Shown here: positions 18,105 to 27,681 of the stretch, in pieces | Layout: every line of letters starts with the position of its first letter | How positions within the stretch are numbered: the stretch's first letter is position 1 | Made by a program: the position numbers and the translations under genes | The notes under the pieces: generated by a model | Databases searched by the model: none | Seen by the model: the letters and a program-made list of their open reading frames with translations, nothing else | What the model was told of the DNA's origin: nothing | Assembly (NCBI GenBank): GCA_028280445.1 | Contig: JANQLU010000008.1 | Span: 62,001 to 126,000 of the forward strand | DNA length: 64,000 bases | From: Pirellulaceae bacterium | GTDB taxonomy: Bacteria; Planctomycetota; Planctomycetia; Pirellulales; Pirellulaceae | Direction of reading: 5' to 3'

Positions 18105-19457
18105 TTATTGAACTGCATTGATTTGTAAGTCGTCCAGCCAGAATTGCCCGTTTCCTTGCGCGCGAATTCCGATGACGATATGGTTGGTTTTCGATTGGAA
18201 GCGAATGCGGAACTGTTTCCAGCTATAGTCGCCGCCCACAACTGTTTGCTCGGCGACAAAGGTTTTCTGTTTTTCATCCATGACCCCAATCCGCACCGCG
18301 TTGTTCGATAACGAATTGGCCTGAGCCCAAAATGTCAATTCATAGGTTTGGCCGGGCGTTACGGGAACCGTTTGGGTCATCTGTCCGTAAGATTTTTCCT
18401 CTGCAGGACATTCCAACATCAATCTCAAACAGCGTTGTCCTTGTTTGGCGTCGGTCGGCACCGCTTCGGCCGAGGTTCGTGATTGGCCAAAATTGTTCCA
18501 AGATGCAGTCGTGGTGCGTTTTGCGTACGGAGCCCAATGATAGGACAGTCCAAGTTCAAACCCAGCATTCAGTATTGCCGGCTTTGAAATCAAGTCTGCA
18601 TTGGAATAAGCGATCTTGGGCTGTGTGAGACTGCGATAATTACGACAAATCTTGGCAACGCTATCAGCTTTTGGACCAACGCGAGCAACTGCTTTTTCAA
18701 TCGGCGTCAAGTTGACGGCTCGATCCAGCGTGATCGTTTTTTGAGTCAATTCAGCCGCTTCTGAAAACTTGTCTTGTTCGATTAGACAGACGCTCAACTT
18801 GACTTGCGAATGACTTGTTTGCCATGGAACTTGAGCGGCGGCCAGTGCGCGGCGTAACAACGATTCCGTCGTGTCTTTTTTGCCTTGAACTTGACTGGCC
18901 TCGGCGTTTGACAACAGATAGCGCCAACGAAACCGAGTGACGTCGGCCGTGTTGATCGATTGACCATTGGCCGGGTCGAGCAAATTATCAACCCATTGAG
19001 AAATTGCCCGGATGTCGGGGTGATTTGGAAATTTTTGAATGGCGGTGCGACAAAGTTGTTTGGCTTGTTGATTTTTGTTTTGCCAAATCTGAATGGCGAT
19101 TTCTAACAATGCGAGTTCGCTGGATGACGAATCCCGTTTTTTCTGTCCATCAACATACCCTTGTGCGCGGTCGTAAAACATTTTCGATATTGCCGAGTAG
19201 TGTCCGCCGTTGATCTCCTGCAAATTGGGATGCAGTTCGAAAGCTTTCAAAAAAGTATCAGTGATTTGGTCGGGATTGGCCTGGCTTTGGTATTGAATAA
19301 TGGCTTTGGTCCAAAACAGTTCTGAGTTAAACGGTTCCAGGTCCATTGCGCGCTGAATGTCCCGGCTGGCCGCATTCAACAGCGCCGATCGGCGCTTGCG
19401 AGATTTTTCTTGCATCGCTGCTGAAACACTTGCCAATGCACGGTATTGGTAGCCGAC
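18105..19457 (-). pseudogene. 3' part of a frameshifted TPR kinase: TPRs plus carbohydrate-binding-like domain
   Basis: This reading frame continues the protein of the upstream kinase after a one-base frame change near 19457; it has no credible start of its own. The junction joins RPDYW in the kinase frame to GYQYRALASVSAAMQ in this frame, which completes a TPR. About 450 residues follow: TPR-like helices (RDIQRAMDLEPFNSELFW, LLRRALAAAQVPWQ) and, from about residue 285 of this part, a beta-sandwich of the CBM4/9 or galactose-binding type (AGFELGLSYHW, LMLECPAEEKSYGQMTQTV, PGQTYELTFWAQA, WKQFRIRFQ, GQFWLDDLQI). It should be extracytoplasmic. The frame change could be a real mutation, a sequencing error or, less likely, programmed. 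Confidence 0.75.
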
Positions 19458-21841
19458 CAGTAGTCGGGTCGAATGCCGACCGCATGAGAAATCGTACGGA
19501 TGCCTTCTTCGGGAATGCCCGTTCGCATTTGACTGTGTCCCATGAAAACGGGGAGCCAATACCAATCGGGATTGTATTTGAGCGCATCATCCAACCATTG
19601 TCGCGCTACGATATTGGGATCTCGCAATTCTAGCAGTCCGCTAATTGCGTTTCGCACGACACCCTGCTTTGGCACGTTGTTGTCGAGGATCGAACCCATG
19701 ACAGCGCTGTCGACCGCGTTCAACGGGTTCATGTTGGTTAAGTCAATAGTTTCCTGTTTGCCAGCGGCAACCGAACCGATATCTTCGATCATTTTCATGG
19801 CTCGCGACGGACGATAACGGTTGGCAGCACTGGCAACAAAACTGGCTGCTTTGATCGATTTGGCTGTCGGAGCATTTTCCGAAATCGATTTGGGGTCGAG
19901 TAAAATTTTGAGGGAGACCGCATCATTGAAAGTTTCCGCCAGCCGCATTGAGGCCAGTAACGTCGTGATGCGATAAACTTCCGAACGGAGTTGCTCGCGT
20001 TGGAGCGGCGAAAGGTCGGCGTCAGGCAAATGGTTCCACCAATCGGGATGTTCCAACACTTTCAATTCATCCAGCGCGGCCTGGCAATAAATGGCGGAGC
20101 GATTGGTGCGATCAAAAAAAGTTTCTTCCTGAGCTTTGGTGCCAAGTTTATAAAACTCGACGATTTGACGTGTGCGTTTTTCCCGTGCGGCGATGCGGTC
20201 GGATAAAGTTTTCAATCGGGGTTCGTTTTTCACTAACTCGACGGCTTGGGCCAATGTCCGTGCTGCGGCGTCAAACCGGCCGTTTTTAATTTGCGAAACG
20301 GCTGTGGCATCAGACCGTTCTGCGGCGATTTGCAATTCGGTGATTCGTTTTTCTTCTCGGGTATTCCAGGCGTTGTTGATGATCAGACCAGCAACGCTGG
20401 CCAAAAAGACAAACAAAATGGTCAGAACACAAGCGGCAGCGGCGGTCGGATGTTTGCGAATCCATCTGGCCAATCGAGCCAACATCGGATCACGAAATGC
20501 CGAGACAGGTTGATCGGCCACGAATTTTTGAACGTCATCCGCCAACGAGGCGACGTTGGAATACCGATCCGACGATTCAATTTGCATCGCGCGCTCAGCG
20601 ATAGCGCTCAGCGGTTTTTCAACGGTCGAGTCCAGTTCGTGCGCAGCAGGAATGGTTCCTGATTTCACGCGCTCTAAAAGGTTTTCGAGGGGCTGGTCGG
20701 TAAACGGGATTTTGCCGGTGACCAAATGGTAAAGCGTTGCTCCCAAAGAATAAACATCGCTCAACCGTGAAATATCTTCGACTTCTCCTCGAGCTTGTTC
20801 GGGTGGCATGTAGGCGGGAGTTCCCAAAACACTTCCGCGCAACGTTTCCAACGATTCCTCTTTGGATAAAACTTCGGGGTCCGATCCGAGGGATTCGACT
20901 TCCGCGACATCCTCAGGGTCATCAATCACACTTGCCAGCCCCCAGTCCAGCAGGATCGTTTCTCCGTAATTTCCAACGATGATGTTTTGAGGTTTGAGGT
21001 CTCGGTGAATGACTCCTTGCGCGTGTGCGTACTCGATAGTCAAACAGACATCGACGAACGCTTGTAACAGCCGTTGTCTTGTTAGTCGAAATTCGTTGGA
21101 GTTTGTATTCAGTTGATGAAGTTCATCAATGGCTTCGGCCATGGTGCGGCCTTGGATCAACCGCATGGTGTAATAGGCGTGATCGTCCTGGACGTTGCTG
21201 ATGTCATAAACGGGAACGATACCGGGGTGTTCCAATCGAGCCGTGACGCGCGCTTCGCTGATAAATCGTCGACGAGATTCTGAGTCACTGGCAAGTTTTT
21301 GCCCAAGTTGTTTGACGGCAATGCGGCGTCCGAGTTTGGTATCTGTGGCGCGCCAGACGGCTCCAAACCCTCCGCGTCCATGTTCGTTGACAATTTCATA
21401 CCGATCGAGCGTTACGCCTGGTTTAATGCGGCGCGTTCGATTGATTTCCGATATTTGAGATTGAAGAATTGGTCTCAAGTCGGTTCCATCAATTTGTTGG
21501 CCAAATCGCTCAACGAATTCATCGACGGATGCGATCTCGTCGAATCGGTTGATCAGATCGAACTCTCCTTGGATCAATCCTAGTTTGACGTTGTTGAGTT
21601 CAGGAAATTGTTGCAGATAACTTTCGACACTTGGCGGTCGCGGATTTTTGATTGGTGCTTGGTGAAACGCTTTCCAGCGAAATTCGAGGTCGATATGAAC
21701 CAGTTCTTCGAGCGTACCAACGTAGCTGGTATCACCGTCGGGCGGCAAGCATTCACGAATCGGCTGGGGCTGTCCTGCCAACCAGGCTGCTTCGAATTGC
21801 TGAATTAATTCGTCGTCGGTTTCGAAAAATTCTCGATTCAT
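19376..21841 (-). CDS. Ser/Thr kinase, 5' part of frameshifted TPR-CBM receptor kinase
   Basis: 821 residues as read from ATG 21841 (a further in-frame ATG lies at 21868). The start at MNREFFETDDELIQQFEAAW matches the leader of the paralogue at 11944-16170. The leader again contains SYVGTLEELV. The kinase domain is about 160-430: GRGGFGAVWRA, IAVKQLG, HRDLKPQNI, and LLDWGLA (DWG in place of DFG, seen in this kinase subgroup). The membrane span AAACVLTILFVFLASVAGLII lies near residue 480. TPR-like helices follow. After RPDYW (codon at 19459-19457) the frame runs on for 26 unrelated residues and stops at 19376, while the homologous continuation is in the -1 frame. If restored, the protein would have about 1245 residues. 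Confidence 0.85.
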   Translation of the reverse strand: MNREFFETDDELIQQFEAAWLAGQPQPIRECLPPDGDTSYVGTLEELVHIDLEFRWKAFHQAPIKNPRPPSVESYLQQFPELNNVKLGLIQGEFDLINRFDEIASVDEFVERFGQQIDGTDLRPILQSQISEINRTRRIKPGVTLDRYEIVNEHGRGGFGAVWRATDTKLGRRIAVKQLGQKLASDSESRRRFISEARVTARLEHPGIVPVYDISNVQDDHAYYTMRLIQGRTMAEAIDELHQLNTNSNEFRLTRQRLLQAFVDVCLTIEYAHAQGVIHRDLKPQNIIVGNYGETILLDWGLASVIDDPEDVAEVESLGSDPEVLSKEESLETLRGSVLGTPAYMPPEQARGEVEDISRLSDVYSLGATLYHLVTGKIPFTDQPLENLLERVKSGTIPAAHELDSTVEKPLSAIAERAMQIESSDRYSNVASLADDVQKFVADQPVSAFRDPMLARLARWIRKHPTAAAACVLTILFVFLASVAGLIINNAWNTREEKRITELQIAAERSDATAVSQIKNGRFDAAARTLAQAVELVKNEPRLKTLSDRIAAREKRTRQIVEFYKLGTKAQEETFFDRTNRSAIYCQAALDELKVLEHPDWWNHLPDADLSPLQREQLRSEVYRITTLLASMRLAETFNDAVSLKILLDPKSISENAPTAKSIKAASFVASAANRYRPSRAMKMIEDIGSVAAGKQETIDLTNMNPLNAVDSAVMGSILDNNVPKQGVVRNAISGLLELRDPNIVARQWLDDALKYNPDWYWLPVFMGHSQMRTGIPEEGIRTISHAVGIRPDYWSATNTVHWQVFQQRCKKNLASADRRC

Positions 21842-22194
21842 GGTTTTGATTCTAAATTCGCGCGGCATCGGGATGTACTATGAATTCCCAAATGCTTCGG
21901 CGTCCGGACATAAAATTCGAGAAAAAGTAGATTTTCGAGATTTGTGTGTGAAAGAGTGTTTTTTGGGAAAAGCCGGGTTTCTGGGAGCTGGCGAGGCCAC
22001 CTGTGGGCGGCTAGCGCCTTGCCGCTCACAGGATCAGCCAAGTGGTGGAGATTGGCTCACGCAGAGTCGCAGAGGCGCAGAGAGAAGTTCTGGGGGGCGA
22101 GGCTCCTGCCGAGCCGTTTCGGCTGACAAATCTGAAATGGCCGACTAATCAAAATTAAGTCTGCGGCAGAACATTGAACCGTGCTTGATGCGGT
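21842..22194. repeat. Intergenic region with family 1 repeat (CTAGCGCC / GGCTCCTGCCGAGCCG)
   Basis: 353 bases. 22006-22033 holds GGCGGCTAGCGCCTTGCCGC followed by TCACAGGAT, and 22096-22118 holds GGGCGAGGCTCCTGCCGAGCCG. These are two modules also found paired at 35467-35637, 40565-40690 and 59157-59327. Between them lies a CTCACGCAGAGTCGCAGAG stretch. No gene seen. Confidence 0.8.
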
Positions 22195-22419
22195 CTATTC
22201 GGGTGACCATTTGATTTGGAATTCGATTTCTTCGTGGCCTTCTTCACGTTCATGTTCGATGTTGTATGTGGCGCGAACGGGAACGTAGATGCGTTCGCCG
22301 GCAATTTGAATTTCAAATTTGTCGCCGGTTTCAATGGCATCTGCGAGCCGACGAAGTTTTTCGACGAATTCCGTGTCCGTATATGTTTTTTCAATATCGC
22401 GATCTTGTTTGTCGTTCAT
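22195..22419 (-). CDS. amphi-Trp domain small protein
   Basis: 74 residues from ATG 22419. It matches the small amphi-Trp (TIGR04354) domain: EFVEKLRRLADAIETGDKFEIQIAGERIYVP in overlapping pieces, then a glutamate-rich strand and the terminal EIEFQIKW, with the amphipathic strand and closing tryptophan that name the family. Such proteins are short, cytosolic and of unknown function; the domain is common in archaea and environmental bacteria. No clear Shine-Dalgarno. A TTG 9 bases upstream is a less likely start. It lies 129 bases downstream of the biosynthetic operon on the same strand and may or may not be part of it. Confidence 0.8.
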   Translation of the reverse strand: MNDKQDRDIEKTYTDTEFVEKLRRLADAIETGDKFEIQIAGERIYVPVRATYNIEHEREEGHEEIEFQIKWSPE

Positions 22420-22548
22420 GTTATTCAAAAAACTCGTTCAATGACATTGCGTTGATCGTAAGTTATCGCAATTTGCAGTGCCGCACAATTCGGTTGGCAT
22501 GGCGTGTGAAGAGTTCTTAAAAAACAGATGTGGGGAATTACGTTTGTG

Positions 22549-23400
22549 TCAAACGTTGGTCGCCTGCGAAGTACTGAATTGTTGCGAGTACCAATCTATG
22601 ATTCGACGGCAAGCGAGATTTCGATTTTTGACAATCCGAAATGTATGTTCTGATTGGTCGTAGTATTCGACTTGAACGTTTTGGTTGTCCGGTTTGATGC
22701 CGAACATTTCGCGGAACTGCGCGCGGCCACTGATGTCATCGTAGCCATCAGTGTAGATGAACAACATTTTCATATCACGAGCCAGCATTTGGTGGAGATG
22801 GTCGGTGATTTCCGCGCGGGTAAATTCGTTCGTAAAAAATTCGCTTTCCTCGATGGTCGGTTCAGATTGTTTGGCGCGATCTGTCGCGGAAGATAACCGG
22901 CGTTTGAATGCATTGCGCCAAAATCGAGGTTTGGTAAAGCGATTGAAGCCGTTGCGCAGATAGTATCCGACCGTTCGAAAGACGATTCCGTCCAGAAATA
23001 CCGCTCCAACAATGCGCTCGTCGGCCAATGCCGTATGGTGCGCATTGTAGGCACCGCTGCACAGTCCGATGACAACAAACTCGTTGGCTCCCATTTGTTT
23101 TGACAACTGATCCATCGCCTGATTGACATCAAATACCGCACGATTTTCCGTTGAATCCACTTTGCCGACACGCGCGGCGCTTTCGCCGAGTCCCGACAAA
23201 TCCATCCGCAACGTCGTGAAACCACTGTCGGCCAATTGCCGTGCGAGATTGACGTGTAGACGAAACGGTCCGATGTGGTGAACGATTCCGGCATTGAGAA
23301 TCACAGCCACAGGCGCCGATGGCTTGAAGTCATCGTTGGGTGCCGTCAGAATTCCAAACTGATTTTGTTCCGACCCGAAGTAAAAAATTTGTTCTTTCAT
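22549..23400 (-). CDS. Alpha/beta hydrolase, exosortase-hydrolase-1-like (last gene of NRPS/PKS operon)
   Basis: 283 residues with a serine-hydrolase fold: APVAVILNAGIVHHIGPFR (oxyanion region), FTTLRMDLSGLGES, the nucleophile elbow GLCSGAYN, a late acidic loop (YTDGYDD) and a candidate histidine (SEHTF). The layout resembles the exosortase-A-system-associated hydrolase 1 group and S33-type peptidases. The start ATG at 23400 directly abuts the TGA of the previous gene (TGAATG), so expression is coupled. In the context of an NRPS line with no thioesterase, product release or editing (type II thioesterase role) is a reasonable inference. No exosortase gene is visible in the window. Confidence 0.8.
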   Translation of the reverse strand: MKEQIFYFGSEQNQFGILTAPNDDFKPSAPVAVILNAGIVHHIGPFRLHVNLARQLADSGFTTLRMDLSGLGESAARVGKVDSTENRAVFDVNQAMDQLSKQMGANEFVVIGLCSGAYNAHHTALADERIVGAVFLDGIVFRTVGYYLRNGFNRFTKPRFWRNAFKRRLSSATDRAKQSEPTIEESEFFTNEFTRAEITDHLHQMLARDMKMLFIYTDGYDDISGRAQFREMFGIKPDNQNVQVEYYDQSEHTFRIVKNRNLACRRIIDWYSQQFSTSQATNV

Positions 23401-24234
23401 TCAACGGCTCCCAGCTGCTGAAGTTTCAAGAACATTGCCTAACACACCAAAGCGTTGCAGTCGTTCGAACATATCGTCGGCGGTTTGGCAAATTTTTCGT
23501 GCGGTTTGCCCGCGCAGCCAGGCCGATTCAAGAAACGCCAGTTGGTTCCAAGTGTTTTCGTCATCGACACGTTGGATTTTTTGCAATCCTGGGACATCGT
23601 GCTGATAGTGAACGTCGTTTGGCAAATCGACAATGAAATGTGGTTGTTCGATTTGATCCGAATGGAGTTGAATATTTTCAATTTCGGTTAACAGGCTGCG
23701 CGAATACTGCGTTCCCAGGATTTCTTCGATTTGGTGATCGCTGGGTGTTTCCATCCGGCAGACCCACATGTCGATCATGTTTTTGTGCATTTGTCGGATG
23801 TTTTGCAGGTATGTTTTGCCACAGAAAACTGGCTCCCAAAATACGAGCGAATTCACATCGGTGTTTTGTCGAGCCACCATGGCTGCCAGTGTTGCGCCCA
23901 GACGCAATCCGATCAGCATGACGTTCGCAGCGCGCGTTTCGCCGCGTACATGCTCGATGGCCGAACGTATGTCATCGGTCCACTGCGCGATCGATAATAT
24001 GTCTTCCGGGTTTCCGAATGAGTCGCCGGTTCCACGGTAGTCGAAACGAAATGTATGGATACCGGAACGCGCCATTTGGTTGGCGAGTGTGCGGAGACAC
24101 CAATGTGTTCGAATATATTCCTGACCCATTGGTGGACACAGGATGGCCGCGCATGTTGAATCGCCAGTTTTGCGTGGATGGTGGTGCACGCCAAACAACA
24201 GTGAATCGGAATTTCCAAAAAACAAATGTTTCAC
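23401..24234 (-). CDS. Alpha/beta hydrolase, exosortase-hydrolase-2-like, nucleophile serine absent
   Basis: 277 residues. Fold markers: CAAILCPPMGQEYIR (oxyanion region), IHTFRFDYRGTGDS, and an elbow reading GLRLGATLA, where active hydrolases have GxSxG. This GLRLGA form is what I recall for the exosortase-associated hydrolase 2 group. The missing serine suggests either a non-hydrolytic role or a shifted catalytic residue. It starts 4 bases after the stop of the C-A-T NRPS gene and ends immediately before the second hydrolase. The hydrolase pair resembles pairs seen with exosortase loci, but here it is tied to an NRPS/PKS operon. Role inferred: accessory acyl transfer or release step. Confidence 0.78.
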   Translation of the reverse strand: MKHLFFGNSDSLLFGVHHHPRKTGDSTCAAILCPPMGQEYIRTHWCLRTLANQMARSGIHTFRFDYRGTGDSFGNPEDILSIAQWTDDIRSAIEHVRGETRAANVMLIGLRLGATLAAMVARQNTDVNSLVFWEPVFCGKTYLQNIRQMHKNMIDMWVCRMETPSDHQIEEILGTQYSRSLLTEIENIQLHSDQIEQPHFIVDLPNDVHYQHDVPGLQKIQRVDDENTWNQLAFLESAWLRGQTARKICQTADDMFERLQRFGVLGNVLETSAAGSR

Positions 24235-24238
24235 GCGG

Positions 24239-27200
24239 TCAGTCCCAAAATCCTCGAAGTGTTTTTAACAAGCCTGCTTTGGGCGGCGCGGTTTGTGACG
24301 CGGTGTTGTCATTTGCTGTTGAATCAGGGGTGGCTTGTGGATTGGGATTAGTTGGTGCGGCAGTTTCTGATGTTTGACCCTGCACACTGTCATCCTGCTG
24401 CACGTCAAGTTTTTCTGCCATTTGTTGCAACGTGGAAACCAGGAACTCCTGTGGACTGAGGCGAACCCCCGTTTTTTGTTCGACTGCGGAGATCACTTTC
24501 ATCACCAGCAATGAATGCCCACCGATGTCAAAAAAGATATCGTTGAGCCCAATGTCGTCCAGTTCCAAAACTTGTTGCCAGATGCTGGCCAGGTATCTTT
24601 CAGCGTCAGTGGTCGGCTGCGGGAATTCTTTGTCGGCGGATGGTGCGACTGGTTCGTCGGTTGGTGCCGGCAACGCTTTGTAATCGATTTTGCCATTGTT
24701 GGTTTGTGGCATCGTGTCGAGTTGCACAATGTGTTGTGGAACCATGTAGTACGGCAGCGAATGACGCAGATGTTCGCGAAGTTCTTGAGGCGAAACGGTT
24801 TGGCCAGTTTGAGCGATGACGTATGCGACCAGACGCACATCGCCTGCGGTGTCTTCACGAACAACGGCAACGTTTTGCTCAACGACCGGGTGCGATTGAA
24901 TGCAATTTTCGATCTCGCCAAGTTCGATTCGAAAACCTCGGACTTTGACCTGTTTGTCGTTTCGGCGCAAGAACTGGATGTTTCCATCAAATTGGAATTT
25001 GGCCAGATCTCCTGTTTTGTAAAGTTTGTCACTCACGAAATTGGCAAACGGGTTGCGATATCGATTGTCAACAAACCGCTGGTCCGTCAGGTCCTGGCGA
25101 TTGCGATACCCGCACGTTACTCCTGCCCCTCCGATAAAAACTTCCCCTTCACACCCGACAGGAATTTCTTGTCCGTTGGCGTCGAGAATGTAGATTTGCG
25201 TGTTTCCAATCGGCTTGCCAATCAGGATTGGATCGGTCGCATTGGTGATTTGATAGACCGCTGACCAAACGGTTGTTTCTGTTGGGCCGTACATGTTCCA
25301 AAGTTGCTGACAACGTTCCAAAAGTGGTTGAACGAGATCTTGTGGCATTGGCTCACCGCCACAGAGGATTTTCAGATCTTGTTTTCCATTCCAACCGGAT
25401 TGAATCATCAAACGCCAAGTTGCGGGCGTTGCCTGCATCAAGGAAATGTTGTGTTGTTCGAGTTGATCGGCAAGTTGATTTCCATCGGCCGCTGTGACGC
25501 CATCCAGGATGACAACGGTTCCGCCAGAGATTGTCGGCAAAAACAATTCCAACACCGCGATGTCGAACGACAATGTCGTGATCGCGAGAATTGAATCGTC
25601 GGCTGTGAAGCCTGGTGTTTTTTGCATGGCGAACAGAAAATTGACAACCGTGCCGTGAGGAACCTGAACGCCTTTGGGTTCGCCCGTTGAACCGGACGTA
25701 TAAATGACATAGCAGATATCAGACGGCAAAGCCGGTTGGTCGATTGGGCTCGATGAAAGTTGTTGAATTTCATGGGCAATCGCATCCAATGCGATTGCGG
25801 GTTTGTTGAACTCGTCGACACGTTTGAGCAAGCTGTCCTGAGTCACAATCAACTTCAATCCCGAATGATCGCACATGTATTGCAGTCGATCTGTCGGGTA
25901 GGCCGGATCCAATGGCACGTATCCCGCACCTGATTTCAGGATGCCGAACAAATTGACCAACATTTGATCACTGCGTTGGACACAAACGCCGACCAGATCT
26001 CCGTTGCCAATTCCTTGGGATTGGAGATAACGTGCAATCTTGTTGGATTGCGATTCAATCTCGGCGTAGGTTTGTCGGGTGTCACCAAATACAACTGCCG
26101 TTTGGTCAGGAGTTTGGCCAGCTTGTCGCGAAAACTCATGATGCAACGTGGACGCAACGGGATATTCCATGTCGGTGGAATTCCAATCGACGATGATCTG
26201 CTGGCGCTGCGGAATGCTCATCATGCAGAGTTCCGCGATGCGGGAATTCGGTTTTGAGGCGACGTCGGTGAGAAACGTTTCGAATCCTTCGAAATAAAAC
26301 TGAATGGCCTGACGCGAATACAAATCAGAGTTGTACTGGATTTGCATTTCAACTGATTTGTCCGATTGAATGACACCGTTGATGAACCATTCAAAATTTT
26401 CGAAACAACGAGGCTCCACAAGGACGCTGACATCGAGTTCACGAAATCCCGAATCACCGACATCGATCATCGGGTCGATGTTAAATGACACGCTCAACAT
26501 CGGTGGTCGAGACGGGTCGCGCGGTGGAGCAAGTTTTCGCAACAATGTTCCATAGGAGTAACGTTGATGATCAAACGCATCGAGTAGCTCGGAGCGACAG
26601 GCTTTCATGAAATCAACAAACGGCAGATCACCATCGACGTTGGTTCGAAACGGCAATGTATTGACGCAATGTCCGATGAGTTCGGGGTGATCCATGGCTG
26701 CCTGTCCCGCTGTTGGAATTCCGATACACAGATCGTGGTTTCCACTGAGCCTGGAGACAAAAGCTGTAAACGCTGAAAGCATGACGTTGAACAAACTACA
26801 ACCCGACTTTGCGCCGAGCTTGCGAAGATCTTCGATGAGTTCCGAGCTAAAGTAATGGTCGTAGCGATCACCCGAATAGGTTCGTAGTGCTGGACGCGAT
26901 TGTTGGGTTGGCAAATCGAGTACAGGAATTTGATCTTCGAACCGGCGAACCCAAAAATTTTCATCCGCCTGCCCGTCTGTCGACGCAAAATACGCTTTCA
27001 TGGCCTCGGCATACTGATCGTACTGGTTTGCCGGTGGCAGTTCAGTGCAAGCGATTCCTGAAAGTTCGTCATAAAAATGACCGAGGTCTTTGACAAAAAC
27101 GGCCAATGACCAGCCGTCGAGAACAATATGATGCGCTGTTACGGTGAGACGGTGATCGGTGTTCGATATTTTTTGCAGCACGATGCGAAGTAGCGGACCA

Positions 27201-27601
27201 TTGACAAAATCAAACGGCGTGCGCGCCTGGTTGTCGATCACGGCAGCCAGTTGTGATTCAACCTGGGACGTGTTTTGACTGAAGTCGAGTTGTTTGTATT
27301 CGTACGCAAGATTTCGATGAACGATGACCTGCTGGCCGTCGGGACTCAAAGTTGAGCGAAGAGCCGCGTGTCGCGAGACAACTCGGTCGATCGCGTGTCG
27401 CAACCGCGCCGTATCGAGTTGGCCACGAATTTCCAGCGTACTGATTTCATTGTAGGCGCAATTCGCTTCGGGGCTCTGTTGGCTAGAAAGCCAGACTTCC
27501 AATTGAGCCTCGGTGGTCGCATAGGTTTTGTCAACGCGCTCAGGCGACCGGACGACAATCGGTATGTCTGAGACGATCGAGTTGTTAACAGTTGAGCTCA
27601 A
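24239..27601 (-). CDS. NRPS module C-A-T, adenylation domain predicted for glycine
   Basis: About 1120 residues. The preferred start is TTG 27601, because GGAG at 27614-27611 lies 9 bases upstream; TTG 27616 is the alternative. Using numbering from 27616: condensation domain about 30-460 with HHIVLDG at 162-168; adenylation domain about 485-985 with YTSGSTGEPKG, GPTETTVW and NNGKIDYKALP; carrier domain about 1005-1070 with the phosphopantetheine serine in GGHS (S1035); then a 55-residue Thr/Pro/Gln-rich tail. The specificity residues read D-I-L-Q-L-G-M-V-W, nearly the published glycine code. There is no epimerase, thioesterase or reductase. It acts after the hybrid enzyme encoded upstream and passes its product to an unknown release step. 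Confidence 0.93.
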   Translation of the reverse strand: MSSTVNNSIVSDIPIVVRSPERVDKTYATTEAQLEVWLSSQQSPEANCAYNEISTLEIRGQLDTARLRHAIDRVVSRHAALRSTLSPDGQQVIVHRNLAYEYKQLDFSQNTSQVESQLAAVIDNQARTPFDFVNGPLLRIVLQKISNTDHRLTVTAHHIVLDGWSLAVFVKDLGHFYDELSGIACTELPPANQYDQYAEAMKAYFASTDGQADENFWVRRFEDQIPVLDLPTQQSRPALRTYSGDRYDHYFSSELIEDLRKLGAKSGCSLFNVMLSAFTAFVSRLSGNHDLCIGIPTAGQAAMDHPELIGHCVNTLPFRTNVDGDLPFVDFMKACRSELLDAFDHQRYSYGTLLRKLAPPRDPSRPPMLSVSFNIDPMIDVGDSGFRELDVSVLVEPRCFENFEWFINGVIQSDKSVEMQIQYNSDLYSRQAIQFYFEGFETFLTDVASKPNSRIAELCMMSIPQRQQIIVDWNSTDMEYPVASTLHHEFSRQAGQTPDQTAVVFGDTRQTYAEIESQSNKIARYLQSQGIGNGDLVGVCVQRSDQMLVNLFGILKSGAGYVPLDPAYPTDRLQYMCDHSGLKLIVTQDSLLKRVDEFNKPAIALDAIAHEIQQLSSSPIDQPALPSDICYVIYTSGSTGEPKGVQVPHGTVVNFLFAMQKTPGFTADDSILAITTLSFDIAVLELFLPTISGGTVVILDGVTAADGNQLADQLEQHNISLMQATPATWRLMIQSGWNGKQDLKILCGGEPMPQDLVQPLLERCQQLWNMYGPTETTVWSAVYQITNATDPILIGKPIGNTQIYILDANGQEIPVGCEGEVFIGGAGVTCGYRNRQDLTDQRFVDNRYRNPFANFVSDKLYKTGDLAKFQFDGNIQFLRRNDKQVKVRGFRIELGEIENCIQSHPVVEQNVAVVREDTAGDVRLVAYVIAQTGQTVSPQELREHLRHSLPYYMVPQHIVQLDTMPQTNNGKIDYKALPAPTDEPVAPSADKEFPQPTTDAERYLASIWQQVLELDDIGLNDIFFDIGGHSLLVMKVISAVEQKTGVRLSPQEFLVSTLQQMAEKLDVQQDDSVQGQTSETAAPTNPNPQATPDSTANDNTASQTAPPKAGLLKTLRGFWD

Positions 27602-27681
27602 TTTTTGAGTCTCCAATGAATTGATAGATAGTTAGATCGTTGTAGTAAATATTTCCGGTAGTGCGAATTGTTGTTTGGGTA

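Noticed and set aside
19403-19412. Programmed -1 frameshift at an AAGAAAAAT tract
   Set aside because: TPR homology has already moved to the other frame by about 19450, upstream of the tract, and the heptamer does not fit the X-XXY-YYZ form.
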